Part shown: positions 34,673 to 43,154 of the stretch, piece by piece
Position numbering within the stretch: position 1 is the stretch's first letter
How the letters are laid out: the number at the start of each line of letters is the position of its first letter
Assembly (NCBI RefSeq): GCF_003854895.1
Contig: NZ_CP033966.1
Location: 5,890,001 to 5,954,000 of the forward strand
Reading direction: 5' to 3'
Length of the DNA stretch: 64,000 nucleotides
Origin: Pigmentiphaga sp. H8
Lineage (GTDB): Bacteria; Pseudomonadota; Gammaproteobacteria; Burkholderiales; Burkholderiaceae_B
The notes under the pieces: generated by a model
Databases searched by the model: none
What the model was told of the DNA's origin: nothing
The model's input: the letters and a program-made list of their open reading frames with translations, nothing else
Translations under genes and position numbers: made by a program

Positions 34673-35484
34673 GACAACTCCTGGACCGTGCGGCGCAGCG
34701 CCACCGCGGCCGCGTGCAGATCGTCGGCCTGCGCGCCGCCGCCACGCAGCGCCTGCCCCGCCTGCGCCAGGTCGAAGCCGCGCAGCTCGCCGCGCAGCAG
34801 CCGTTCGGCCAGCGCGGGCAGCAGCATGGGCGTGCCGCCGGCGCCGGCCACCGCCACGCGCGCGTAGCCGGCGGGCCGGTCGATCACGATGGCGGCGATG
34901 GCCTGCGCGAACTCGCCGGCCTTGCGGGCGAGCTTGGCGTAGGCCCAGCGCGTGGCCTCGGAGCGCCAGGGCAGGCGGATGGACACCAGCAGTTCGTCCT
35001 CGCGCAGCGTGTGCGAGAAGGGGCCGTCGGCGAAGGTTTCCAGCGGCAGTTCCCGCCGGCCCGCCGCGCTGGCCGCCACCACCGAGGCGCCGGCGGCCAG
35101 CAGCGCCACGGGCCAGTCGGCGATGGGATCGGCGTGCGCCAGGCTGCCGCCCACGGTGCCGCGATTGCGTACCGCCCGATAGGCGATGCCGCCGGCGACG
35201 TGGGTCAGGTAGCCCTGCGCGAACGATGCGGCGATGCCGTCCTCGATGCGCGCGTGCGTGACCGCGGCGCCCAGTTCCAGGACATCGCCCTGCCGGCCGC
35301 CGGCCTGCAATTCGCGCAGCCGCGAGACGTCCATCACCCGCGCGGGCCGCGCCAGCCGCATGGACAGGACGGGCACCAGCGACTGGCCACCCGCCATGGG
35401 CCGGACGTCGGCGCCAGCCGACAGCGTGTCTAGCGCCGACGCCAGGTCGGCGGGCCGGACGTAGTCGAAGGCACAGGGCTTCAT
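34669..35484 (-). CDS. Molybdenum hydroxylase FAD-binding subunit (CoxM-like)
   Basis: 271 residues. FAD-binding landmarks of the CoxM/XdhB family are visible: ADVRPMAGGQSLVPVLSMRL near residues 26-45 and RNRGTVGGSLAHADPIADWP in the middle. It takes electrons from the [2Fe-2S] subunit and passes them to an acceptor. The start at 35482-35484 overlaps the large-subunit stop as ATGA and has GGAGG just upstream. The gene order large, medium, small fits a single three-subunit complex. Confidence 0.9.
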   Translation of the reverse strand: MKPCAFDYVRPADLASALDTLSAGADVRPMAGGQSLVPVLSMRLARPARVMDVSRLRELQAGGRQGDVLELGAAVTHARIEDGIAASFAQGYLTHVAGGIAYRAVRNRGTVGGSLAHADPIADWPVALLAAGASVVAASAAGRRELPLETFADGPFSHTLREDELLVSIRLPWRSEATRWAYAKLARKAGEFAQAIAAIVIDRPAGYARVAVAGAGGTPMLLPALAERLLRGELRGFDLAQAGQALRGGGAQADDLHAAAVALRRTVQELS

Positions 35485-37862
35485 GCCGCCTCCTCGTGGC
35501 GCGCCGCGGTCCGGCGCGCGTCGGCCAGCGCCCGCAGCACGCGCGCGGGCGACAGCGGCAGTTCGGACAGACAGGCGCCCTCGCCGCCCAGCGCATCGTT
35601 GACCGCGCTGCACACGACCGAGGCCGAGGGGATGGCACCGCCTTCGCCCACGCCCTTCATGCCGAACTCGGTGAACGGCGACGGATGGTGCAGGTGGTCC
35701 ACGTGCACGAAGGGCACGTCGCCGGCCGAGGGCAGCAGGTAGTCCACCAGCGTCGATGCCTGGGGCTGCCCGGCCGCGTCGTACAGCGATTCTTCGTACA
35801 GCGCGCTGCCTATGCCCTGCACCACGCCGCCCATGACCTGGCCGTCGACGATCATGGGATTGACGGCGACGCCGCAGTCCTCGACCACCAGATAGTCCAC
35901 CACGCGTACGTAGCCGGTCTCGAGGTCGACGTCGACCACCGCCGCGTGGGCGCCGTAGCTGAAGGCGCCCTCGCCCGGCAGCTCGTAGCCGTGCGTGACT
36001 TCCAGGCTGGCCGGCTCGGCCGGGTTGCCGAAGGCGCCGCAGTCCTCGTGCCAGATGCGCGCCACCTGCGCCAGCGTCAGGCTGGCCGATGGCCCCTGTA
36101 TGCGCCCGTGCGCCACGGCCACGTCCTCGGCGTCGCAGTCCAGCAGGACCGCGCCCAGGCGTTGCAGCCGCCGCGCCAGTTCCCGACACGCGCCGGCCAC
36201 GGCGCCGCCGCCCATCACCATGCCGCGCGAGGCATAGGTGCCGGTGGAAAAGGCGGACAAGCCGGTGTCCCCGTGCAGCACGCGCACGGCGTCCAGCGGC
36301 AGGCCCAGGATCTCGTGGGCCACCTGCGCCATGGTGGTCTCCATGCCCTGGCCGTGCGATTGCAGGCCCAGGCGGACCTCCAGCGTGCCGTCGGCGTTGA
36401 GCCGTACCGTGGCGGGCTCCGGCGCGGGGCGCACCGGCAGCTTCCAGTCGTGCGCGGCCCGCATGCCGTGTCCGGTCAGTTCGACGAAACAGGCCACGCC
36501 CACGCCGATGCGATGGGAGGCCGCATGTTCCCGCGCGGCCATGCTTTCCGCCGCTTGCCGGGCCCGGGGCCGGATGGCGTGCACCGCGCGCCGCAGCGCC
36601 TCCGGATAGTCGCCGCTGTCGTAGACCCTGCCATTCAGGGTCGTGTAGGGCATGGCCTGCGCGGGAATCAGATTGGCCAGCCGGACTTCCCAGGCCGGGC
36701 GGCCGGCCTGGCGCGCGACGGCGTCCAGCGCTTGCTCGATGGCGAAGCAGGCGCCGGGCCGGGCCACGCCCCGGTAAGGGGCGACCGGCGGCTTGTTGGT
36801 GGCCAACGCGCGCGAGCGGCTGCGGTACCACGGAATGTCGTAGGGGCCGGGAATCGCGCCGGCCGCCATGCCCGCGTCCAGCAGGTTGGTGAACGGATAG
36901 ACCGAATAGGCGCCGGCATCGATGGCGATGTCGGCATCCACGCCCAGCAGCCTGCCGTCGCGGTCCGCGTAGGCGGTGACGCGGTAAAGCTGCTCGCGGG
37001 TATTGGCCGCGGCGATCAGGTGCTCGCGGCGGTCCTCCAGCCAGCGCACCGGTCGCCGCAGCCGCCGGGCCAGCCAGCAGACCAGCACTTCCTCGGCCTG
37101 CAGGATGCTCTTGTAGCCGAAGCCGCCGCCCACGTCCGGCGCGATCACGCGCAGCTGCGACCGCGGCAGGCCCAGCACGTCGCTGACGCCGTCGCGGATC
37201 AGGTGCGGGATCTGCGTCGAGGTATGGAGGATGAGCTGGTCCTGCCGGTCGTCCCAATAGGCCAGGCAACCCTTGCCTTCCATCGGGTTCATCGACTGGC
37301 GCGCCATGCGGTAGACACCCTCGACCTTGATGGGCGCCTGCGCGAGATGGCCGGGCAGCGCGCCGTCCTGGCCGCTGCAGAAGCGGAATTCATGGATCTG
37401 GTTGCCAGGCCAGCCGTCATGCAGCACGGCGGCGCCTTCGGCCGCGGCCTGCTCGACGGACATCGCCACCGGCAGGGGATCGAGGTCCAGTTCGACCGTT
37501 TCCGCCAGGTCCTCGGCCCGCGCGCGCGTCGGCGCCAGCGCCACCGCCACCGGTTCGCCCACGTAGCGCACGCGATCCTTCGCCAGCACGGGCATGGCCG
37601 CCTGCCGCGCGGCCGGCGGCAGGTGCGGGGCCATGATGTCGGGCAGGGCCAAGTCGCCGGCCGTGAAGATCAGGGATCCGGCCGGGCGGCGCACGCCGCG
37701 CAGCCGCGCATGGGCCGCCGGACTGCGCACGATGGCCGCGTCCAGCATGCCGGGCAGCGCGATGTCGCCGACGAACTGGCCGCGCCCGTGCAGGTGCCGG
37801 GCGTCCTCCTTGCGGATGACGCTGGCGCCTATGCCTTCCTGCGTCCGCTGTGTCCCATCCAT
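35481..37862 (-). CDS. Molybdenum hydroxylase large subunit (CoxL/XdhA-like molybdopterin subunit)
   Basis: 793 residues. The N-terminal IGASVIRKEDARHLHGRGQF and molybdopterin-binding segments such as APDVGGGFGYKSI are typical of the xanthine dehydrogenase family. The catalytic glutamate lies in MKGVGEGGAIPSASVVC near the C-terminus. The active-site loop reads PYRGVARPGA and lacks the cysteine of true CO dehydrogenase (AYRCSFR), so this is a form II enzyme hydroxylating an aromatic heterocycle or aldehyde. Start 37860-37862 has GGAG upstream; an in-frame ATG at 37913 is an alternative. It heads the seven-gene operon. Confidence 0.9.
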   Translation of the reverse strand: MDGTQRTQEGIGASVIRKEDARHLHGRGQFVGDIALPGMLDAAIVRSPAAHARLRGVRRPAGSLIFTAGDLALPDIMAPHLPPAARQAAMPVLAKDRVRYVGEPVAVALAPTRARAEDLAETVELDLDPLPVAMSVEQAAAEGAAVLHDGWPGNQIHEFRFCSGQDGALPGHLAQAPIKVEGVYRMARQSMNPMEGKGCLAYWDDRQDQLILHTSTQIPHLIRDGVSDVLGLPRSQLRVIAPDVGGGFGYKSILQAEEVLVCWLARRLRRPVRWLEDRREHLIAAANTREQLYRVTAYADRDGRLLGVDADIAIDAGAYSVYPFTNLLDAGMAAGAIPGPYDIPWYRSRSRALATNKPPVAPYRGVARPGACFAIEQALDAVARQAGRPAWEVRLANLIPAQAMPYTTLNGRVYDSGDYPEALRRAVHAIRPRARQAAESMAAREHAASHRIGVGVACFVELTGHGMRAAHDWKLPVRPAPEPATVRLNADGTLEVRLGLQSHGQGMETTMAQVAHEILGLPLDAVRVLHGDTGLSAFSTGTYASRGMVMGGGAVAGACRELARRLQRLGAVLLDCDAEDVAVAHGRIQGPSASLTLAQVARIWHEDCGAFGNPAEPASLEVTHGYELPGEGAFSYGAHAAVVDVDLETGYVRVVDYLVVEDCGVAVNPMIVDGQVMGGVVQGIGSALYEESLYDAAGQPQASTLVDYLLPSAGDVPFVHVDHLHHPSPFTEFGMKGVGEGGAIPSASVVCSAVNDALGGEGACLSELPLSPARVLRALADARRTAARHEEAA

Positions 37863-37913
37863 GCCGATTTCTCCGCTTTCCTGATGGTGCCGATGACCGC
37901 CATTTAGTTTCAT

Positions 37914-37935
37914 ATTAGTTTATAGTGACACTAAT
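37914..37935. promoter_or_regulatory. Inverted repeat in the divergent molybdenum hydroxylase/flavin reductase region
   Basis: Arms ATTAGT (37914-37919) and ACTAAT (37930-37935) flank ten bases within an AT-rich patch that contrasts with the GC-rich surroundings. It lies midway between two divergent starts and is a candidate operator or promoter region. No regulator gene is adjacent. Confidence 0.4.
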
Positions 37936-37981
37936 TGGCAAGCATGGCAGATTCCCCGATCCATCCCCTGGAGCTTCCGGC

Positions 37982-38638
37982 ATGTACTTCGATCTTGCAG
38001 CCATCGACCGGCGCAGCATCTACAAACTGATGACGGCCACCATCGTCCCGCGGCCGATCGCCTGGGTCGTGACGCGCGACAACGGCGGCGGCCTGAACGC
38101 CGCGCCATTCTCCTTCTTCGGCCTGATGTCGGGCGATCCTCCGGTGATCGCGATCGGCGTCGGGTCGCGCCAGGGCAAGCCCAAGGACACCGGCGTCAAC
38201 CTGCGCGACGGCGGCGAGTTCGTGGTCAACCTGGTCTCGCGCGAACTGATGGCGCAGATGAACGTTACCGCCATCGACTTCGGCCCCGAGGTGGACGAGC
38301 TGGAGATGGCGGGGCTGGAGACGGCGCCCTCGATCAAGGTGGATCCGCCGCGCATCGCCGCCGCCCCGGTGGCGTTCGAATGCGTGACGCAGCATGTGCT
38401 GCCCATCGACGACCACCGCTGGCTGGTGGTGGGCCGGCCGGTGGCCATGCACGTGCGCGACGGCGCGGTGCTGGATGCCGGGCGCCACTACATCGATACC
38501 CCGGCGCTGGACCTGGTGGGCCGCATGCAGGGCGGCGGCTGGTACGCCTTGCAGGACCATCTGGTGGAAATGCGCCCGCTGACCGAAGCCGCGTGGCGCG
38601 AACAGGCGGGCACCGCCGGGGCCGCGGAGTCCCGCTAG
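37982..38638 (+). CDS. Flavin reductase family protein (FMN-binding split barrel)
   Basis: 218 residues. The FMN-binding split-barrel features are YKLMTATIVPRPIAWVVTRD, NAAPFSFFGLMSGDPPVIAI and GEFVVNLVSREL. Proteins of this type supply reduced flavin to two-component monooxygenases or act as flavin-dependent oxidoreductases. The ATG at 37982 has GGAG nine bases upstream and places the fold at the N-terminus; an in-frame ATG at 37925 lies in the putative operator and is rejected. The gene is divergent from the molybdenum hydroxylase operon and may belong to the same pathway. No partner oxygenase is next to it. Confidence 0.87.
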   Translation: MYFDLAAIDRRSIYKLMTATIVPRPIAWVVTRDNGGGLNAAPFSFFGLMSGDPPVIAIGVGSRQGKPKDTGVNLRDGGEFVVNLVSRELMAQMNVTAIDFGPEVDELEMAGLETAPSIKVDPPRIAAAPVAFECVTQHVLPIDDHRWLVVGRPVAMHVRDGAVLDAGRHYIDTPALDLVGRMQGGGWYALQDHLVEMRPLTEAAWREQAGTAGAAESR

Positions 38639-38657
38639 CCCCGCGCGGCGGGCGGGG
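38639..38657. terminator. Possible bidirectional hairpin between convergent genes
   Basis: CCCCGC (38639-38644) can pair with GCGGGG (38652-38657), filling exactly the gap between the flavin reductase stop and the stop of the opposing Bug gene. There is no T-run, so the call is weak. Confidence 0.35.
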
Positions 38658-39647
38658 TCAGGTCTCCGGCGCGATGTTCTCGCTGCGTATGACCTGGGTC
38701 CAGCGCTGGATGTCCTCGGCCACGAAGGACTGGGCCTGCGCGGCCGTCGTAGGCCAGGGCGAGGCCGCCTGTTTCTTCAGCGCCGCCAGCATCCCGGCGT
38801 CCGACAGCGCCTGCGCCACCGTCTCGTTCAACCGGCGCACGACCGCCGGCGGCAGGCCGCGCGGACCGGCCAGGGCGTACCATGCGCTGACATCGAAGCC
38901 GGGCAGCACCGTCTCGGCCACCGTGGGCACCTCGGGCAGGCCGGGATAGCGGTCGATGGACGTGACGGCCAGCGCCCGGACCGCGCCGGCCTGGATCTGG
39001 CTGACCGCGTTGCCGGCCAGGGACGTGAAGATGTAAGGCACCTCGCCGCCCATCAGTGCCATCATGGGCGCGTTGCCGCCCTTGTACGGCACGTGGGTCA
39101 TCTGCACGCCCAGGCGCGACTGGAACAGCACCGCGGCCAGGTGCATGCCGGTGCCGATGCCGCCGGTGCCGAAGTCGACGCCGCGCGGCCTGGCCCGGGC
39201 TTCGGCCACCAGGTCCCGCACGGAGGCGGACTTGGCGGCGGGGCCAGCCAGGATCACGAAGGGACTGCGGGTGACCATGGACGCCAGCGTGAAATCGCCG
39301 GCCGGATCGAAGGGCAGCGACTTGTACAGTCCCGGCGCCGCCGAATGGCCCGAGGCCATGAAGAACAGCGTGTAGCCGTCGGGCGCGGCCTTGGCCACGA
39401 GGTTCGCGCCCAGCGTGCCGCCGGCACCGGGCTTGCCTTCGACGTAGGCGGTCTGGCCCAGGTGTTCGGTCAGTTGCTGCGCCAGCAGGCGGGCCTGGAT
39501 ATCCACCGCCCCGCCGGCGGTGAAGCCGTGGACCAGGCGGATGGGTTTGGCGGGCCAGGCTTCCTGGGCCAGCGCGCGGGCGCCTGGAAGGGTGGCGGTG
39601 GCGCCGGCCAGCGTGGCCAGCTCGCGGATGAATCGGCGGCGTGTCAT
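38658..39647 (-). CDS. Bug/tripartite tricarboxylate transporter family solute receptor
   Basis: 329 residues. A Tat-like signal (TRRRFIRELATLAGATATLP, cleavage after ALA) precedes the Bug fold (WPAKPIRLVHGFTAGGAVD, VEGKPGAGGTLGANLVAKAA, HVPYKGGNAPMMALMGGEV). The start overlaps the stop of the amidohydrolase gene as ATGA, so receptor and enzyme are cotranslated and probably share a ligand. The twin-arginine signal distinguishes it from the other Bug proteins here, which have plain Sec signals. No permease gene accompanies it. Confidence 0.9.
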   Translation of the reverse strand: MTRRRFIRELATLAGATATLPGARALAQEAWPAKPIRLVHGFTAGGAVDIQARLLAQQLTEHLGQTAYVEGKPGAGGTLGANLVAKAAPDGYTLFFMASGHSAAPGLYKSLPFDPAGDFTLASMVTRSPFVILAGPAAKSASVRDLVAEARARPRGVDFGTGGIGTGMHLAAVLFQSRLGVQMTHVPYKGGNAPMMALMGGEVPYIFTSLAGNAVSQIQAGAVRALAVTSIDRYPGLPEVPTVAETVLPGFDVSAWYALAGPRGLPPAVVRRLNETVAQALSDAGMLAALKKQAASPWPTTAAQAQSFVAEDIQRWTQVIRSENIAPET

Positions 39648-41065
39648 ACCAGGAACCTCCCGGGTTGGGGTCCGCGCTCGACCGGCACGCTCTTGAACGA
39701 GCCGTCCTGGAAGAGGCGCAGGCGGGACGCCAGCAGTTCGTCCGTCAGGCGGGCGAGGCGGCCGGCGTCGAAGGCGAGGCGGCCGTCGCGCTTGACGAAG
39801 CGGCCCGCGACCATGACGTTCTCGATGTCCGAGGTTTCCGCGTACATGACGACGATGTGCGCGGGATCGCCGCCGGCGTTGGCGGGGAAGATATTCATGC
39901 CGCGCGTGTCGATCATGATCAGGTCGGCCTGCTTGCCCGGCGCCAGCGAGCCGGTCTTGCCGTCCAGGCCGAAGGCCTTGGCCCCGCCCAGCGTGGCCCA
40001 GTGGATGGCATCGCGCGTCTGGGTGGAGTGCTGGGTCTTGGCCGGCCAGTTGCCTTCGGCGAACAGGCTGCGGTTGTCCAGTTCGCGCTGGTGCAGGAAG
40101 GCATGGCGCATGACCCACAGCATGGAACTGTTGAAGTAGGGATCGCAGTCGGTTCCCAGCGAGGGCGTGGCGCCGTGCTTGACCAGCCGTCCCAGCATGG
40201 CGGGCTTTTCGTAGTTCAGCATCTCGGTCAGGTTGGTGGCCGTGATGGTACAGCCGGCGTCCAGCACGATCTTCAATTCGTCGTCGTCGAAACAGTTGCC
40301 GTGGCCGATGTTGTGGTCGGGACCCAGCAGGCCCTCGCGGGCCAGGCGCGGATAGCCGTCCTCGACCACACGCTTGCCCTTGCGGCCATAGGTGTGGGCG
40401 GAATTGAACAGGCCGTACTCGCGCGCCAGGCGGATGTCGTGGGCGGCCACGTCGTACTCGCCCCAGTCGGGGCCCAGGATGGCCATGGCCAGCGTGACCA
40501 GCCCGTCGTCGGTGGCCAGCCGGCCCGTGCGCAGGCGGTGGATCTCGTCGCGCGGGAAAGACTGCTTGTAGTAGGGAACGGCGCCTTCGCGCTCGGGCGG
40601 CTTGACCGTGCCGCGCGCGAACACGGCGCGTATGCCCGATTCCTCCAGGGCGTCGATGGCGGCGTCGGTCATCTCGGCGTCGCGCAGGATGTGGCACCAG
40701 TCGACGATGGTGGTGGTGCCGTTGCGCAACTGGTTCAGCGCGCCCAGCAGGTTGCCCAGGTAGACGTCGCGCGCGGTGTAGTAGGTGGCCAGCTTCTTGT
40801 GCAGGTTGGCATGGTAGTCGCGGCTGCCGACCCAGTCGGCGCCGATGCCGCGCAGCTGGAATTCCCAGGTGTGGATGTGGGCGTTGACCATGCCCGGCAT
40901 GACGATGCGGTGCGTGCCGTCCACGATCTCGTCGGCGGCCGTGTTCAGGCCGGGGCCGATGGCGGCGATCCGGTCGCCGTCGATGAGGATGTCGGCCTGG
41001 GCGAAGTCGCCCACGGCGGGGTCCATGGAAAGGATGGAAGCGTTCCTGATCAGCGTGCGGCTCAT
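39644..41065 (-). CDS. Amidohydrolase (COG0402, chlorohydrolase/cytosine deaminase type)
   Basis: 473 residues. The metal site is given by NAHIHTWEFQLRG (HxH), later histidines in LFNSAHTYGRKG and NIGHGNCFDDDE, and the aspartate in LGTDCDPYFNSSMLW. The N-terminal beta-sandwich (LIRNASILSMDPAVGDFAQA) is as in guanine and cytosine deaminases. It should hydrolyse a C-N or C-Cl bond of a heterocycle in the cytosol. It is paired with the Bug receptor downstream and is divergent from a LysR gene across 174 bases, forming a small self-contained regulator-enzyme-receptor unit. It is only distantly similar to the amidohydrolase at 8953-10488. Confidence 0.88.
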   Translation of the reverse strand: MSRTLIRNASILSMDPAVGDFAQADILIDGDRIAAIGPGLNTAADEIVDGTHRIVMPGMVNAHIHTWEFQLRGIGADWVGSRDYHANLHKKLATYYTARDVYLGNLLGALNQLRNGTTTIVDWCHILRDAEMTDAAIDALEESGIRAVFARGTVKPPEREGAVPYYKQSFPRDEIHRLRTGRLATDDGLVTLAMAILGPDWGEYDVAAHDIRLAREYGLFNSAHTYGRKGKRVVEDGYPRLAREGLLGPDHNIGHGNCFDDDELKIVLDAGCTITATNLTEMLNYEKPAMLGRLVKHGATPSLGTDCDPYFNSSMLWVMRHAFLHQRELDNRSLFAEGNWPAKTQHSTQTRDAIHWATLGGAKAFGLDGKTGSLAPGKQADLIMIDTRGMNIFPANAGGDPAHIVVMYAETSDIENVMVAGRFVKRDGRLAFDAGRLARLTDELLASRLRLFQDGSFKSVPVERGPQPGRFLV

Positions 41066-41219
41066 GTGTCCCCTCGGATGTGATGGCGGAGATCCCCGGG
41101 GCCCGGGCCATCAGGCCGTGGGCCGCCGGGTGGGCGGAGGCAGGACGCGCGCGACTGCGTAGGGAAGCCATGTTGACATTTTCCCCATCGGCGATAAACA
41201 TCGTCAGATCAAAAAATTG

Positions 41220-41236
41220 TTTTCCAATCCGGAAAA
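41220..41236. promoter_or_regulatory. Inverted repeat just upstream of the LysR start
   Basis: TTTTCC-AATCC-GGAAAA, perfect 6-base arms, ends four bases before the ATG of the LysR gene. A TTGACA hexamer lies further up at 41173-41178. The symmetry is consistent with LysR autoregulation of the divergent pair. Confidence 0.4.
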
Positions 41237-41239
41237 AAT

Positions 41240-42160
41240 ATGGACCGCTTCGTGGCGATGTCGGTGTTCCGCAAGGTCGTCGAGCACGAAAGCTTCACGC
41301 AGGCCGCGCGCCAGCTGGGCATGTCGGTGGGATCGGTCAGCAAGTACCTGACGTGGCTGGAGCTGCACCTGGGCACCTCGCTGGTGGCCCGCACCACGCG
41401 CCGCCTGAACGTGACCGAGGCGGGCCGCAGCTACTACGCGCAATGCGCGCGGCTGCTGGACGACCTGGAGGAGGTCGAGCGGTCGGCCGCGTCCATGCAG
41501 ACCATGCCGCGCGGCATGCTGAAGGTCCGCGCGCCGGTGTCGCTGGACTACGCGGGCTTCGGGGTCATGATGGGGGAGTTCCTGCGGCAGTTCCCCGCCG
41601 TCAAGGTCGAGATGACGCTGAACGACCGCTTCGTCGACCTGGACGACGAAGGCTACGACGTCGCGCTGGCCCTGGGCAGCAACCAGAAATACGTCAACCA
41701 TCCCACGCACGCCACCCGCGCCATCGCCCGCATGACGCGCACCGTGGCGGCATCGCCCGGCTATCTGTCGGGACGCGAGGCGCCCGCCGCGCCGCAGGAC
41801 CTGAAGCGCCACGACTGCCTGGTCTACGATCGCGGTCCGGCCCCGGACGAATGGCATTTTTCCGACGGACGGACCGAGCGCATGGTGCACGTGGGCGGCA
41901 GCCTGCGCAGCAACAACAGCCAGGTGCTCAAGGATGCGCTGCTGGGCGGCTCGGGCCTGGCCATGCTGCCGACCTTCATGATCGCCCGGGCCCTGGACGA
42001 AGGGCGGCTGGTACCGGTGCTGCCCGGCTGGACGCCGGCGTCGCGCACGCTGTACGTGATCCACCCGCGGCCGCGCCATTCGTCGCTGAAGATACGCGAG
42101 TTCGTCGACTTCGTGTCGGCGTGCTTCGAGCGGGATCCGCGCTGGCGGCTGGAGCCTTAG
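41240..42160 (+). CDS. LysR-family transcriptional regulator
   Basis: 306 residues. The winged helix spans MDRFVAMSVFRKVVEHESFT and AARQLGMSVGSVSKYLTWLE; the effector domain follows (GMLKVRAPVSLDYAGFGVMM). It is of the CrgA-like LysR subgroup. It is divergent from the amidohydrolase-Bug operon and is its likely activator. The 3' end overlaps the stop of the opposing HisKA_2 kinase gene by four bases, with no room for a terminator. The inducer is not known. Confidence 0.92.
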   Translation: MDRFVAMSVFRKVVEHESFTQAARQLGMSVGSVSKYLTWLELHLGTSLVARTTRRLNVTEAGRSYYAQCARLLDDLEEVERSAASMQTMPRGMLKVRAPVSLDYAGFGVMMGEFLRQFPAVKVEMTLNDRFVDLDDEGYDVALALGSNQKYVNHPTHATRAIARMTRTVAASPGYLSGREAPAAPQDLKRHDCLVYDRGPAPDEWHFSDGRTERMVHVGGSLRSNNSQVLKDALLGGSGLAMLPTFMIARALDEGRLVPVLPGWTPASRTLYVIHPRPRHSSLKIREFVDFVSACFERDPRWRLEP

Positions 42161-42780
42161 CGCCCCAGTCCGATGACCGCGATGATGCGTCCGAAGGCCA
42201 CCGACCGGTCGATGGCCAGCGTGCCCCCGTGCTGTTCGCAGATGCGCCCGACCAGCCGCAGCCCGAAGCCGGCATCGGCCGGCAGCTCGAACTCGGGCGG
42301 AAAGCCCACGCCTTCGTCCTCGACGGTAACCGTGACCAGGCCCGGCCCGTACTCCACGTCGAGATGGACGTTGCCGGCGCTGTACTTGACGGCATTGGTC
42401 GCCAGCTCGATCAGGACCGAGCCGAGCGACATCGCGGCGTCGCTGTCCAGCGGCAACTCGTCGCTGGACGTGATGGCCACGAGGCGGTTCGAGCGAGGGT
42501 CGATCAGCGCCGATTGCAGATGCTGCGCCAGGTCGGCCAGATACGCAGACGCGTCGGGCACCACGCCGGGTTCCTGCCGGTACGCATGATCGTGCAGCCG
42601 TACCAGGCTTTCGATGCGGCTGACCGCGACGCCGAATTCCCGGCGCACGTCCTCGTTGCCGGAACGCCGCGCCTGGACCTGCAAGGCGCTCGAGAGCAGA
42701 TGCAGGCCGTTGCGCATGCGATGGTGCAGTTCGCGTAGCCGAAGTTCGTGGAGGGTGCTGGCGTCGTCGGGTGGGGACAT
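42157..42780 (-). CDS. HisKA_2-type sensor histidine kinase, cytoplasmic
   Basis: 207 residues. The phospho-accepting block RELHHRMRNGLHLLSSALQV belongs to the HisKA_2/HWE-like group and is followed by a compact ATPase domain (VLIELATNAVKYSAG; VEDEGVGFPPEF; GFGLRLVGRICEQHGG). There is no sensor domain or membrane segment, so input must come from partners. Such short kinases occur in general-stress phosphorelays. It lies 52 bases downstream of a CsbD-type stress protein gene and near a PAS-LuxR regulator, which are candidate partners. No receiver-domain gene is adjacent. Confidence 0.87.
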   Translation of the reverse strand: MSPPDDASTLHELRLRELHHRMRNGLHLLSSALQVQARRSGNEDVRREFGVAVSRIESLVRLHDHAYRQEPGVVPDASAYLADLAQHLQSALIDPRSNRLVAITSSDELPLDSDAAMSLGSVLIELATNAVKYSAGNVHLDVEYGPGLVTVTVEDEGVGFPPEFELPADAGFGLRLVGRICEQHGGTLAIDRSVAFGRIIAVIGLGR

Positions 42781-42806
42781 GGATGTTGCTGGTGTACCGG
42801 GATGGG

Positions 42807-42828
42807 GCGGCGGCCCGCGGGCCGCCGC
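42807..42828 (-). terminator. GC hairpin between the CsbD and kinase genes
   Basis: GCGGCGGCCC and GGGCCGCCGC form a 10-base stem with a two-base centre directly after the CsbD stop. No T-run follows, so termination would be inefficient. Confidence 0.45.
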
Positions 42829-42832
42829 TGCG

Positions 42833-43018
42833 TTACTTCTCGTTCAGCTCGTCACGCAGCTTGTCCTTGGCTTCGCCGATACGGCGCTGCACGGTTCCCA
42901 CGGTCTTCTCCACCTTGCCCTTGGCTTCGGTGGACCGGTCGCCCGTCAGCTTGCCCGCGGTTTCCTTGACGGTGCCCTTGACTTCCTTGGCTGCGCCCTT
43001 GATGCGATCTTTGTCCAT
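42833..43018 (-). CDS. CsbD family stress-response protein
   Basis: 61 residues. The sequence MDKDRIKGAAKEVKGTVKE and later KAKGKVEKTVG-like repeats of lysine, glycine and alanine are typical of the CsbD family of small hydrophilic stress proteins, induced in general stress in several bacteria. The biochemical function is unknown. GGAG precedes the ATG. The nearby sensor kinase and PAS-LuxR regulator suggest a small stress locus, though independent transcription is likely given the 136-base upstream gap. Confidence 0.9.
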   Translation of the reverse strand: MDKDRIKGAAKEVKGTVKETAGKLTGDRSTEAKGKVEKTVGTVQRRIGEAKDKLRDELNEK

Positions 43019-43154
43019 GCGAACTCCTCATCGATGGTAAGGGTGCAGTCCGTTGCCGGACTGGGGGTGGGACAGACTTTAGCGTCGAGCCGGGACCGCG
43101 GCTAGATGAGCATGTACCAGGGGCGGTAGTCTTTCTGTCCCACGGGCCGCGCTT

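Noticed and set aside
35496..37907. Plus-strand open frame of about 800 codons
   Set aside because: Exactly antisense to the molybdenum hydroxylase large subunit; low-complexity composition and no recognisable motif.
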